Shown here one piece after another: positions 42,170 through 50,930 of a stretch of DNA of 64,000 nt (the stretch's first letter is position 1; each line of letters starts with the position of its first letter). The stretch covers positions 248,001 through 312,000 of the forward strand of contig JAVJST010000005.1 in NCBI GenBank assembly GCA_040219295.1, read 5' to 3'. Made by a program: the position numbers and the translations under genes. The DNA comes from JAVJST01 sp040219295 (GTDB lineage Bacteria; Pseudomonadota; Alphaproteobacteria; Rhodospirillales; Casp-alpha2). The notes under the pieces were generated by a model. That model was not told where the DNA came from and did no database searches. It saw only the letters and a program-made list of their open reading frames with translations.

Positions 42170-43957
42170 ATGACGGACAGCGACTCTGCCGACGTGACCG
42201 AATCTCCCGAATCGAACCCGGACTCCGACTCTTCCCAATCCACCCCGTACAGGGTACTCGCCCGCAAGTACCGGCCGACGACCTTCGCCGGCCTGATCGG
42301 CCAGGAGGCCATGGTTCGCGTGCTGTCGAACGCCATGAACTCGGGCCGCCTCGCGCATGCCTTCATGCTGACCGGCGTACGCGGTATCGGCAAGACGACG
42401 ACGGCGCGGATCATCGCCCGCGGCCTCAACTGCACGGGGCCGGACAACGACCCGGGCTTCGGCCCGACCGTCGAGCCCTGCGGCATCTGCGAGCACTGCA
42501 CCGCGATTGCCGAGGATCGCCACGTCGACGTGCTGGAGATGGATGCGGCAAGCCGGACCGGTGTCGACGATATCCGCGAGCTTATCGAGGGCGTGCGTTA
42601 CCGGCCCACGTCGGGGCGCTACAAGGTCTACATCATCGACGAAGTGCACATGCTCTCGAAGAACGCGTTCAACGCGCTTCTCAAGACGCTCGAGGAACCG
42701 CCGGAACACGTGAAGTTCATCTTCGCCACCACCGAGATCCGCAAGGTGCCGGTGACGGTGCTGAGCCGTTGCCAGCGTTTCGATCTTCGCCGCGTGCCGG
42801 CGGACCGTCTCGCGGAGCACTTCAGGGGCATCGCCGCCGAGGAGGGCGCCGACATCGACGATACCGCGTTGGCGCTGATCGCGCGGGCTGCCGACGGCAG
42901 CGTCCGCGACGGCCTGAGTCTGCTCGACCAGGCGATTTCCCAGACCGCGGAGAAGATCGACGAGGACCAGGTTCGCGGTATGCTCGGGCTCGCAGATCGG
43001 GGCCGCACGTTCGATCTGCTTGAGGCCGTGCTCAAGGGCGAAACCGCCAGGGCGCTCGAGATTTTCGCCGACCAGTACGACGCTGGCGCCGATCCGTCGC
43101 AGATCGTCGAAGATTTGCTCGAGGTCACCCACCGCCTGACCCGGGTCAAGGTCGCGCCGTCGTCCGCCGAAGACATCACGGTGCCTGAGATCGAGCGCAC
43201 CCGCGGCAAGGAGATGGCCGAGACTCTCACCATGGCGCACGCGGCGAGGGCCTGGCAGATCCTGTTGAAGGGGCTGGCCGAGGTGCGCGGCGCGCCGTCG
43301 CCGTTCGATGCCGGCGAGATGGTGCTGATCCGCCTCGCGCACGCGGCCTCGCTGCCGAGCCCGGAAGAAGCGGTCAAGGCGTTGAAGGGCGAGGTCCCGG
43401 CCGCGCCGCCGGCGGCGCCCGAGGCCGGCAGTTCCGGAACCGGCGGCAACGGCGGCGCCAAGGCGGTCGCCGGTGGCGGCCACCATGTCGAGGCCCAGGC
43501 GGCGCCGCAGCCGGCATCCCAGGCAGCGCCTCAACCGGCGCCCCAGTCGCATAACGAACCGGTCGCGCTCGACACCCTCGAAGCCGTCGTTGCGCTCGCT
43601 GCGGAACGCCGCGAAGGGCGCCTGCAGGCCTTCCTGATGCATCATGTCCGTCTCGTCCGCCTCGAGCGCGGCCTGATCGAGTTCTCGCTCGAGGCCGATG
43701 CCGATTCCGACATGGTCGGCGAACTGCGCGGTTTCCTGCGGAACGAAACCGGCGAGAACTGGCAGGTTTCGGTCGCCCGAAGCGAGGGCCAGCCGACCCT
43801 GGTTCAAAAGGAAGCCGCCGACGCTGACGCGGCGCGCGCCGAGGCCGCCACCCATCCCCTGGTCAAGGCGGTGCTGGAGACCTTCCCGGGCGCCAGCGTC
43901 ACCGGTGTCGAGCGCTTCGATGCGCCGGCTATCGACGATACCGACGACCAGGACTGA
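42170..43957 (+). CDS. dnaX: DNA polymerase III subunits gamma and tau
   Basis: 595 aa. AAA+ clamp loader: Walker A GVRGIGKTTTARII near residues 67-80, zinc-module cysteines in LNCTG and CGICEHC, Walker B IIDEVHMLS, and the sensor-1 region TTEIRKVPVTVLSRCQ. After the collar domain comes an Ala/Pro/Gln-rich linker (about 410-465, VEAQAAPQPASQAAPQPAPQ) and a C-terminal tau-type domain. No obvious slippery heptamer was found in the linker. The usual downstream partners ybaB-recR are about 7 kb away here. Confidence 0.95.
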   Translation: MTDSDSADVTESPESNPDSDSSQSTPYRVLARKYRPTTFAGLIGQEAMVRVLSNAMNSGRLAHAFMLTGVRGIGKTTTARIIARGLNCTGPDNDPGFGPTVEPCGICEHCTAIAEDRHVDVLEMDAASRTGVDDIRELIEGVRYRPTSGRYKVYIIDEVHMLSKNAFNALLKTLEEPPEHVKFIFATTEIRKVPVTVLSRCQRFDLRRVPADRLAEHFRGIAAEEGADIDDTALALIARAADGSVRDGLSLLDQAISQTAEKIDEDQVRGMLGLADRGRTFDLLEAVLKGETARALEIFADQYDAGADPSQIVEDLLEVTHRLTRVKVAPSSAEDITVPEIERTRGKEMAETLTMAHAARAWQILLKGLAEVRGAPSPFDAGEMVLIRLAHAASLPSPEEAVKALKGEVPAAPPAAPEAGSSGTGGNGGAKAVAGGGHHVEAQAAPQPASQAAPQPAPQSHNEPVALDTLEAVVALAAERREGRLQAFLMHHVRLVRLERGLIEFSLEADADSDMVGELRGFLRNETGENWQVSVARSEGQPTLVQKEAADADAARAEAATHPLVKAVLETFPGASVTGVERFDAPAIDDTDDQD

Positions 43958-43972
43958 ACCCAGGAGCATGCC

Positions 43973-44779
43973 ATGACCGACTTCGTCCGCACCGAGCGCC
44001 GCGGCAAGGTGATCGAGATCACCATGGACAAGCCGCCGGTCAACGCCATTTCGACAGCCGTCGGGGCCGAACTGTACGAGGCTTTCGCGACCCTGCGTGA
44101 CGATCCCGACCTGACGTGCGGCATCATCACCGGCACCGGCGAGAAGTGCTTCTCGGCGGGTTGGGACCTGAAGGAAGCGGCCGATACCTTCGATCAGACC
44201 GACGCACCCGAACAGCTCGGCCAGACCCCGGGCGGGTTCGCCGGGTACACCGAGATGTGGAACCTGACCAAGCCGGTAATCGCCGCGGTCAACGGCCACG
44301 CCATCGGCGGCGGCTTCGAGATTGCTTTGGCGGCCGACATCGTCATGGCCGTCGACTGGGCCGAGTTCTGGCTGCCCGAGATGGAGCGCGGGTTCCTCGC
44401 CGACGCGGGCGCGGTGCAACGGCTGCCCAAGAAGGTCCCGCAGAACGTCGCCATCGAGATGATGTACACCGGTCGGCACATGACCGCCGAGGAGGCGCTG
44501 CACTGGGGCTTCGTCCACAAGGTCGTGAAGCCCGAGGACCTGATGGCCGAGGCCCGCGCAATGGCCGACCTGATCTCGGTCGGCGCACCGCTGGCGCTGC
44601 AGGCGCTCAAGCAGACCGTCTACGGCACCGCCGAGATGTCGGTCGAGGAGTCTTTCAAGGCGATGAAACGCGGCAGCGGGCGGTTCCCGATCTACGAGAC
44701 GATGCTCGATTCCGAGGACTTCAAGGAGGGGCCCAAGGCCTTCGCCGAGAAGCGCGCGCCGGTATGGAAGGGCCGCTAA
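43973..44779 (+). CDS. Enoyl-CoA hydratase/isomerase family protein (CaiD-like)
   Basis: 268 aa crotonase-fold enzyme. Oxyanion-hole segments: GEKCFSAGWDLKEAAD near 57-72 and NGHAIGGGFEIALAADIVMA near 103-122, with the acidic residue in LPEMERGFLADAGAVQRLPK. The sequence AGWDLKEAA and the LPEMERGF region resemble carnitinyl-CoA dehydratase (CaiD). Starts 15 bp after dnaX. Its 3' end overlaps the DUF1194 gene by 16 bp. Confidence 0.82.
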   Translation: MTDFVRTERRGKVIEITMDKPPVNAISTAVGAELYEAFATLRDDPDLTCGIITGTGEKCFSAGWDLKEAADTFDQTDAPEQLGQTPGGFAGYTEMWNLTKPVIAAVNGHAIGGGFEIALAADIVMAVDWAEFWLPEMERGFLADAGAVQRLPKKVPQNVAIEMMYTGRHMTAEEALHWGFVHKVVKPEDLMAEARAMADLISVGAPLALQALKQTVYGTAEMSVEESFKAMKRGSGRFPIYETMLDSEDFKEGPKAFAEKRAPVWKGR

Positions 44780-45510
44780 ACGCAGCCCGCATCGTCTTTC
44801 TCGACGCGTTGTTGGCATTTTTGCCCCTCGCGCCCGCCACCGCCGACACCAGACCGCCGGTCGAGCTCGAACTCGTCATCGCCATTGATCTGTCGGCCAG
44901 CGTCAACGACGCCGAGTACGAGCTGCAGCGCGCCGGTTCGGCGGAGGCGTTCCGCGACCCGGACGTCATCGACGCCATCGTCAGTCACCCGGCGGGAATC
45001 GCCGTGATCGCCGTGCAGTGGGCGAGCGCGAAGTACCAGCGGGTGGCGATTCCATGGACGGTGCTGCGCACCGAACAGGCGATCGTCGACTACGCCGACG
45101 CGGTGGCGGCGATGCCGCGCAAGCTGCCGGGCGGCGGCACGTCGATCACCGGGGGACTGCGGTTTTCCGGCGAGATGTTCGCGGACAGTCCCGTGCAGGG
45201 CCGGCGCCGCGTTATCGATATTGCCGCCAACGGCCGTGCCGACATGTTCGAAGACATGCGCAAGGTGCGAAAACGCCTGCTCGACGCCGACATCGTCATC
45301 AACGCGCTCGCCATCGAAGAAGACACCAACGACCTGACGCGGTATTTCCGAGAGTTCGTGATCGGCGGGGAACGCTCGTTCGTGCAGACCGCCTGGAGCT
45401 TCGAGGACTTTCGCGAGGCCATGCGCGCCAAGCTGCTGCGCGAGATCGGCAGCCCGCATTATGGCGCACTCGACGCGCCCGCCGACGGGCCGGATGACAT
45501 CGGCGGCTGA
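44764..45510 (+). CDS. DUF1194 (von Willebrand factor A-like) secreted protein
   Basis: 248 aa from the ATG at 44764. Signal peptide-like N-terminus (ARIVFLDALLAFLPLAPATA), then a VWA-like domain: LELVIAIDLSASVNDAEYEL with an Asp-x-Ser-x-Ser MIDAS-type motif, GGGTSITGGLRFS and the DUF1194 strand RRRVIDIAANGRADMFED. Periplasmic metal-dependent adhesion or complex assembly is the general VWA role; function in DUF1194 is unknown. A much longer open frame upstream in the same phase is only an artefact inside the hydratase gene. Confidence 0.8.
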   Translation: MEGPLNAARIVFLDALLAFLPLAPATADTRPPVELELVIAIDLSASVNDAEYELQRAGSAEAFRDPDVIDAIVSHPAGIAVIAVQWASAKYQRVAIPWTVLRTEQAIVDYADAVAAMPRKLPGGGTSITGGLRFSGEMFADSPVQGRRRVIDIAANGRADMFEDMRKVRKRLLDADIVINALAIEEDTNDLTRYFREFVIGGERSFVQTAWSFEDFREAMRAKLLREIGSPHYGALDAPADGPDDIGG

Positions 45511-45552
45511 ATCCCCTAGATAAGCCTTCGTTTGGGTCAAAGGAGAAACGAC

Positions 45553-45678
45553 GTGGAATCTGAACCGATCCGCGAAATCCAGTTCGTCTATTACCTGTTC
45601 GCCGGCTTGTTCGCGTTCTTCGTCGCCGTGCTGGTCCGCGCCTTCATCAAGCGCCGCAGGAAGCGGGACGGAGAGTGA
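45553..45678 (+). CDS. 41-aa single-pass membrane microprotein
   Basis: GTG start at 45553 with AAAGGAGAA 7 bp upstream. The product has an acidic N-terminus (MESEPIREIQ), one 19-residue hydrophobic helix (FVYYLFAGLFAFFVAVLV) and a strongly basic tail (RAFIKRRRKRDGE). That charge pattern predicts an N-out/C-in single-pass protein. I know no family. It sits 42 bp after the DUF1194 gene and converges with the propeller lipoprotein. Confidence 0.6.
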   Translation: MESEPIREIQFVYYLFAGLFAFFVAVLVRAFIKRRRKRDGE

Positions 45679-45688
45679 TCGGCCTTCT

Positions 45689-47665
45689 TCATGGTGAAGC
45701 GACGATCTGTAGCTTGCCGAACCGGTTGCCTTGATCCCACCAAATCCCGGTATCCGACGGCACATGGACCGCCAATGCTTCGATTGCTCTGTCCGAGGCC
45801 TGAACCCGCGCAAGCGCCCGGTTGTCGGCGTAGTTCCATGCGGCAATCATACCGTTTGCGTGGCCTGTAAATAGTGTTCGGCTGTCACGGTCGAGGGACA
45901 TACTGGTTACGGGTGAGACCACGGGTAACGTAAAGACGTTGACTGTTTCGCCGGTGACGGTGCTGAAGATGAAGACCTCCCGCGTGTCGGTGATGCCCAA
46001 AAAGTGCTCGTCGTCGACAAACTTTCCAGCACGTATCGTTCCGCTTGGTGTGGTGACTGTATGAACAAGTGCTCCATCTTTCCGCGACCACACGCCAATC
46101 CGCCCGTTGTAGTCCGTGCCGATGACTATGGTTTCTGCATCGGGCGAAAACTCCGATACGCCACGGAAAGAGAAGGTGTACGAATACTCTGAAACGATTG
46201 AGGACGATCGCTCCAGTGTCACGTTCGATTGTGACGCGACGTTCCAGACCGACGATTTTCCGCCCGCCTGTACGACCAACACCCATTGTCCGTCTTGCGA
46301 GAGAGTCGTGTCGAGTACTTTGTAAGCAGGTAGTTTCACCTCATTGTGGAGGTAGAGATAGTGCTGAACTTGATCGCGCGCCGAGACAACGTTCACCTTT
46401 CTGGAGTAGCCGATGGCCATGTGTTCGGTATCTTCGGCAAGGTCGCCAAAATCCGAAACCTCGTGTCGAATTCCCGACTGGCACCGGAACGAGCTGGCAT
46501 CAATGGCCGCTGTCCAGGAATCGAGCATGATGACAATGGAATCGCCGGATGGCGAAAACTGAACGTCATGAACCTTGTCCGATCGTTCCTTTGCACATGT
46601 AATTTCAGTCGGCCCGGACGCCAGGTTGGGTGTGCCTGGTGCTACGACATGTAGCTCGCCGAAGGTCTTGTCGATGTCCCACCAGAACCCGAAATTGGAT
46701 CGGAGACTCACAGATAACTTGCCGATGGCGACATCGGATGCCTGCACCGATGCCATCAAGTTACCCGCGTCGATATCCCACGCGGCAATTATGCCGTTCG
46801 CGTGGCCGGTGAACAAAGTTCGAGTCACCCTGTCAACTGAGATGCTCGTTACCGGTGAGCCTTCGGAAAGCGAAAATTTTGTTCGCAAATCCCCAGTCAC
46901 CGTGTTCAACACGAAAACCATGTTCGTATCGGACACCCCGAGAAAGTCGACATTGTCGAGGAACTCTCCGGCCAGCAACCTGCCTTCCGGTGTATCGACC
47001 GTATGTCGAAGAAGTCCGCCGTCCTGGTCCCAAATGCCGAACTTGCGGAGGACACGCGTTCCGATGACGATGGATTTCGAATCTGGCGACAGCCTCGACA
47101 CGCCGAAAAATCCGGGCCGTAGTCCCGAGTAGAGCGGTATGAATTCGTGCGAATCTTTTAATGACGCGATAAAGCCTTCTTGCACGTTCCGAATGGTCGA
47201 TGTTCCTTGTTGCTGGACGACAAGCAGATACCGGCCATCGTCAGATAGTGCTGCGTCCAGCACGCTCGCGTTTGCTAGTCCTTGTCCTATGTAAAGTTCC
47301 ACCCGGTCCGCGCGCGTCAGAGTATCACTTACTCGGACGCCACTTGAGTATCCGAACACCATTGATTCGCCATTCCGGGCAATATCGGCAAAGGCCGCAC
47401 GTCGTTGCCGGCGAACGAACTCGCATTCGTCATAGCCCGGATGGTAGATGGCTGTTCGTGATTCCTCGACAAGAAACACCGATGGTCCGTCGGGGGTCAC
47501 CTGGACATCGAGCAACTCGTCTTCACCGAAATGAGCACAGCCAGTATGCGTCGGCGCCGAGAGGATGCTTTCGATCACCGACGACCGGGAGGAGTGATTG
47601 GGTGCGTCTATCGTGCATCCGCCCAGCATCAGGACCAAGAATAAGAGGAAACCAGTTCGCCGCAT
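45689..47665 (-). CDS. Double-module beta-propeller (WD40-like) lipoprotein
   Basis: 658 aa from the ATG at 47665 (lipoprotein signal MRRTGFLLFLVLMLGGC, lipidated C17). Two tandem homologous modules of about 314 residues. Equivalent motifs: LFTGHANGIIAAWD near residue 283 and LFTGHANGMIAAWN near 597; LSDDGRYLLVVQQQG and LSQDGQWVLVVQAGGKSS; RTAIY and WTAAID strands after DVQVTPDG / DVQFSPSG. Each module reads as WD40-like blades. The second module is closer to the lipoprotein encoded just upstream than to its own first module. G+C is clearly lower than in neighbours. Function unknown; an outer-membrane or periplasmic scaffold is an inference. Confidence 0.7.
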   Translation of the reverse strand: MRRTGFLLFLVLMLGGCTIDAPNHSSRSSVIESILSAPTHTGCAHFGEDELLDVQVTPDGPSVFLVEESRTAIYHPGYDECEFVRRQRRAAFADIARNGESMVFGYSSGVRVSDTLTRADRVELYIGQGLANASVLDAALSDDGRYLLVVQQQGTSTIRNVQEGFIASLKDSHEFIPLYSGLRPGFFGVSRLSPDSKSIVIGTRVLRKFGIWDQDGGLLRHTVDTPEGRLLAGEFLDNVDFLGVSDTNMVFVLNTVTGDLRTKFSLSEGSPVTSISVDRVTRTLFTGHANGIIAAWDIDAGNLMASVQASDVAIGKLSVSLRSNFGFWWDIDKTFGELHVVAPGTPNLASGPTEITCAKERSDKVHDVQFSPSGDSIVIMLDSWTAAIDASSFRCQSGIRHEVSDFGDLAEDTEHMAIGYSRKVNVVSARDQVQHYLYLHNEVKLPAYKVLDTTLSQDGQWVLVVQAGGKSSVWNVASQSNVTLERSSSIVSEYSYTFSFRGVSEFSPDAETIVIGTDYNGRIGVWSRKDGALVHTVTTPSGTIRAGKFVDDEHFLGITDTREVFIFSTVTGETVNVFTLPVVSPVTSMSLDRDSRTLFTGHANGMIAAWNYADNRALARVQASDRAIEALAVHVPSDTGIWWDQGNRFGKLQIVASP

Positions 47666-47714
47666 CGCCACGCCCCATTCCAGGCACAATTTAGGCGAGC
47701 ATAGTTCAGGCGAT

Positions 47715-47777
47715 CCGAGCGCGCTAGCGAAGCGCTCTCCGACCGATCCAGGATCGGCCGCACTACGGCGCGCTCGG
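47715..47777. repeat. Nested inverted repeat between the propeller genes, with a copy of the lysE 3' end
   Basis: Outer arms CCGAGCGCGC (47715-47724) and GCGCGCTCGG (47768-47777) are perfect complements. Inside lies CCGATCCAGGATCGG (47743-47757), itself a near-palindrome. Bases 47740-47763 match 48809-48832 (the lysE 3' end) at 23 of 24 positions in the same orientation. Confidence 0.65.
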
Positions 47778-47783
47778 AGACTG

Positions 47784-48806
47784 TCACGGTGTTGTCGAAA
47801 TCAGCAACTCGCCGAAGCGATTTCCCCGATCCCACCAAATGCCGAGACCTGAAGGAACGTGAACGGCAAGCCTGTCGATGGCGCGGTTGGAAGCTTTGGT
47901 TCGGGCAATCGATCGTTTTTGATCAAAGTTCCACGCCGCGATGACTCCGTTTGTGTGGCCAGTGAAAAGGGTGCGGGTGTTCCGGTCGAGCGCCATGCTG
48001 TTAACAGGTGAGCTTACTGACAGCCTAAATGTATTCACTACTTCGCCGCTATAAGTGCTGAATACGAAAACCTCCTGAGCATCAGTGATTCCAAGAAAAT
48101 ACTCGTTGTCGATGAAATCCCCCACTTGAGTTGCACCGCTGGGCGCGTTGACGACTTGGAGAAGTTTTCCTTCGCGGGACCATACCCCGATCTTTCGCGC
48201 CCAGGGTGTACCGATCACAAATGTTTGCGCATCCGGCGAAATAGAGGTCGTTCCCTCAAAATCATACTCCCAAGAGTTCGTCGGTATGATCTGGAATGAG
48301 TTTTCCAAGGTCACATTCCACTCGGTCAAGACATTCCAGATCGAGGATTTGCCGCCCGCTTGAACGACCAGCAGCCATTCGCCGTCATCCGACAACGCAG
48401 AATCGAGCAAATCGTACTCTGGCAGCTTAACTTCGTTATTCAGATAAAGGGGACCTTCGTAACTATCTGGCGGCGTGACGTACGCTTTCTGGATGAATCC
48501 TACAACCAGGCTCCTTGCGTCACGGGCAATGTCGGCAAACTTCGAAACCGTGGTTCGCCTCCCGTGTGTACAAGTCAGGTCGTTTGCATCGACGGTTGAA
48601 ACCCACGCGTTCATGGCAACGATGAATGACTTGCCCGATGGAGCAAACTGGATGTCGTGCACCAACACGGACCGATACTCGACGCAAGGCATTGAAAGCT
48701 TTTTTGAAAGTAATGCAAAGCCGTCGTCGTCGGGAGGATCAGATGATTGCGCGCACCCGGCGAGCAAGACGGCAGCAAAGCCAAGAGTCCGAATACTCAC
48801 TGACAT
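47784..48806 (-). CDS. Single-module beta-propeller (WD40-like) lipoprotein
   Basis: 340 aa from the ATG at 48806 (lipoprotein signal SIRTLGFAAVLLAGC, lipidated C18). One WD40-like module homologous to each half of the downstream 658-aa lipoprotein: VHDIQFAPSGKSFIVAMNAW, LSDDGEWLLVVQAGGKSS, LFTGHTNGVIAAWN near residue 278, and a terminal GIWWDRGNRFGEL. Its start overlaps the lysE stop as TAATG, so it is translationally coupled to lysE. Base composition is lower in G+C than lysE or TRIC, suggesting acquisition. Function unknown. Confidence 0.7.
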   Translation of the reverse strand: MSVSIRTLGFAAVLLAGCAQSSDPPDDDGFALLSKKLSMPCVEYRSVLVHDIQFAPSGKSFIVAMNAWVSTVDANDLTCTHGRRTTVSKFADIARDARSLVVGFIQKAYVTPPDSYEGPLYLNNEVKLPEYDLLDSALSDDGEWLLVVQAGGKSSIWNVLTEWNVTLENSFQIIPTNSWEYDFEGTTSISPDAQTFVIGTPWARKIGVWSREGKLLQVVNAPSGATQVGDFIDNEYFLGITDAQEVFVFSTYSGEVVNTFRLSVSSPVNSMALDRNTRTLFTGHTNGVIAAWNFDQKRSIARTKASNRAIDRLAVHVPSGLGIWWDRGNRFGELLISTTP

Positions 48807-49411
48807 TACGACCGATCCAGGATCAGCCGCACGCCGAGCGCGCCGAGGACTGCTGCGGCGACGCGGTCGAACACGGGCTTCAGCCTCAGGTAGCGCGCGC
48901 TCACCGCGCGGGTGTTCAGGAGCGTTGCGAACAGGCCGTAGGCGACGATCTCGACGCCCAGGTGGTTGGCGGTGACCAGCGCCTTGTCGGCGAGGCTGAG
49001 TCCCGGCGGGAAGACGACGACCAGCACGGCGCCGGCGAACAGCACGGCCTTCGGATTGGCGAGGTTGACCAGCAGCCCGCCAAGGTAGGCCCGTGCATGC
49101 GGCCGGGCGCGGACCTCGATCGGTACGTGCGCGTTCCGCCAGGTGCGCCAGGCGATGACCATCAGGTAGAGCGCGCCGGCGGTCTTGAAGCCGGCGTAGG
49201 CCCACGGGAACAGCTGAAACAGCTGATCGAGACCCATCAGCGCCGCCAGCGTCCAGCCCGCGGCGGCGGTCGCCGAGCCGCAGCCGGTGAGGAAGCCGAC
49301 CGCGCGCCCGCCCGAGAGCGACGACTGGATGATGTAGATCAGCGCCGGGCCCGGGCTGCAGATGGCGACGCCCAGCGCCAGGTTGAAGGCGATCAGGTGT
49401 GAGAGTTCCAT
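48806..49411 (-). CDS. LysE-family amino acid exporter
   Basis: 201 aa with six hydrophobic helices. N-terminal signature FNLALGVAICSPGPALIYII, with the conserved PGP-type motif, then GFLTGCGSATAAAGW. The loop GGLLVNLANPKAVLF near residues 108-122 is the typical LysE/RhtB NPK motif. It exports an amino acid such as lysine, threonine or homoserine; specificity cannot be read. The start overlaps the TRIC stop (TGATG) and the stop overlaps the lipoprotein start (TAATG). Confidence 0.88.
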   Translation of the reverse strand: MELSHLIAFNLALGVAICSPGPALIYIIQSSLSGGRAVGFLTGCGSATAAAGWTLAALMGLDQLFQLFPWAYAGFKTAGALYLMVIAWRTWRNAHVPIEVRARPHARAYLGGLLVNLANPKAVLFAGAVLVVVFPPGLSLADKALVTANHLGVEIVAYGLFATLLNTRAVSARYLRLKPVFDRVAAAVLGALGVRLILDRS

Positions 49412-50097
49412 CACGTGTCGTCCTTGCCGGTCTTGGTGTCGGCGTGGTCGCTGATCGCGTCGTAGATACGGCCCGGCCGCGCCTTGTAGGTCGGCAGCGA
49501 CCAGCCCAGGGCGATGCCGAGGGCGCGAAGCGCGAACCCGGCGGCGAAGCCTAGCGCAGCGGCGGCGATCAGGGCAACGCCCGCGGCCTGCAACCCGACG
49601 TAGACCACGGCGCCGGCCAGCGCGCAGGTGGCGTAGACCTCGCGCCTGAGGATCAGCGGCTGCTCCTGGGCGACGATGTCGCGCAGCAGCCCGCCGAAGG
49701 TCGCGGTCATGATGCCCATCAGCACGGCGACCAGCGGGCTGGCGCCGCTCGTGAGCGCGAGATGCGCGCCGAGAACCGCGTAGGCCGCGAGACCGACCGC
49801 ATCGACCCACAGGATCATCACCCATCGGCGCTGCAGGATATGCGCCGTGAAATAGACCGCCAGCGCGACGCCGAGGGTGACGGCGACGAACGCGGGCGTG
49901 TCGATCCAGAACACCGCACGGCCGAGCAACAGATCGCGCAGCGTGCCGCCGCCGACGCCGGCCAACGTCGCCATCAGGCCGAAACCGATCAGGTCCAGTT
50001 CCTTGCGTGACGCGACCAGCGCGCCGGAAACGGCGAACACGGCCACGCCGAGCAGGTCGAGACCGAGCACGATATGGGGAGCGGCGAAGGTCGGCAT
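49411..50097 (-). CDS. TRIC/UPF0126-family cation channel protein
   Basis: 228 aa with seven helices in two repeats. The paired motifs are GFGLMATLAGVGGGTLRDLL and VLMGIMTATFGGLLRDIV, each with the conserved GGG/GGxxRD turn of trimeric intracellular cation channels. Bacterial members conduct K+/Na+ in vitro; the cellular role is unclear. Starts 2 bp after the exonuclease gene ends. A charged tail (TYKARPGRIYDAISD) follows the last helix. Confidence 0.88.
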   Translation of the reverse strand: MPTFAAPHIVLGLDLLGVAVFAVSGALVASRKELDLIGFGLMATLAGVGGGTLRDLLLGRAVFWIDTPAFVAVTLGVALAVYFTAHILQRRWVMILWVDAVGLAAYAVLGAHLALTSGASPLVAVLMGIMTATFGGLLRDIVAQEQPLILRREVYATCALAGAVVYVGLQAAGVALIAAAALGFAAGFALRALGIALGWSLPTYKARPGRIYDAISDHADTKTGKDDT

Positions 50098-50099
50098 GG

Positions 50100-50930
50100 C
50101 TAGAGCAGGAACGTGTTGTTCGACGCCTCGCCCCAGGCCTCCATGAACTCGGCGAGGTGGGGCCTCGATGTGCCTTCGGCGTCGATCAGGCCGATGATGT
50201 CGGAGACCGCCCGGTTGTAACCGTCGGTGTCGATCTTGCCCCGGTGCAGCATGTGGCGCAGGTAGACGAGGTAGGTATTCAGCACGTCGGTCTCGCAGTA
50301 GTCGCGTACCGCCTTGACGTTGCCGTCGTCGACCAGCCCGGCGACCTGGGAGCCGTCGACACCGACCTTGCCAGGCAAGCCGAGCACGGCGCAGACCTCG
50401 TTCAGTTTCACCCGGGCGGACGCGCCGTAATCCGACAACACCTCCATCAGGTCGCAATGCCAGTCGTCTGAGTACCGCGAGGTGTAGCTGTTCCACTTGT
50501 CGCCGGCGGAATACAGGAACCCGGCGTCGATGCCGTGCACCATGGCGCGGTACTTGAGCACCGCGAGGTCGAAGCCGCGGCCGTTGAAGCTGACCAGCCG
50601 GGGCCGCAGGCTACGCAGGTGCTGGAAGAAACCCTGCACCAGCATCTTCTCGTCGAAGCCCTCCTCGCCGCCGGAGCGCAGCTCGCGCAGGTGATAGGTC
50701 TCGCGGCCACCGTCGTCGCCGATCTCGGCGTCGAGGAAGCTGATGGCGACGACCTTGTGGAACGGCTGGCGCGGGAACGGGTTCTTCCCCTGCGTGATCT
50801 CGAGGTGATAATCCTCGAGCGCCTGGCGCCGCACCGCGACGTCCGGGTCGGTCACGCCCGTCAGGTTCGGCACCGCGTCGGTGTCGGGAATGGTCTCGAT
50901 ATCGAACACGAACAGGTTGGGCTGCGGCAT
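50100..50930 (-). CDS. 3'-5' exonuclease, PolB-like DEDDy family
   Basis: 276 aa. Exo I is NLFVFDIETIPD (D10, E12), Exo II lies in RLVSFNGRGFDLAVLKYRAM and Exo III near VRDYCETDVLNTYLVYLR, giving the DEDDy set of predicted PolB-like exonucleases. It would trim 3' ends of DNA or RNA. First gene of the minus-strand run exonuclease-TRIC-lysE-lipoproteins; its start is 79 bp from the ybaB start, so the two share a divergent promoter region. Confidence 0.85.
   Translation of the reverse strand: MPQPNLFVFDIETIPDTDAVPNLTGVTDPDVAVRRQALEDYHLEITQGKNPFPRQPFHKVVAISFLDAEIGDDGGRETYHLRELRSGGEEGFDEKMLVQGFFQHLRSLRPRLVSFNGRGFDLAVLKYRAMVHGIDAGFLYSAGDKWNSYTSRYSDDWHCDLMEVLSDYGASARVKLNEVCAVLGLPGKVGVDGSQVAGLVDDGNVKAVRDYCETDVLNTYLVYLRHMLHRGKIDTDGYNRAVSDIIGLIDAEGTSRPHLAEFMEAWGEASNNTFLL

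Noticed and set aside
43400..43560. Programmed frameshift site in dnaX producing a short gamma subunit
   Set aside because: No A-rich slippery heptamer or following stem-loop was found in the linker.
44116..44763. N-terminal extension of the DUF1194 gene across the hydratase gene
   Set aside because: Arg-rich out-of-frame translation of the hydratase; the ATG at 44764 gives a proper signal peptide.
42071..44818. 915-codon open frame on the minus strand across dnaX and the hydratase gene
   Set aside because: It is antisense to two well-recognised genes. Its composition (Arg/Gly/His-rich, no motifs) is what high-GC third positions produce on the opposite strand.
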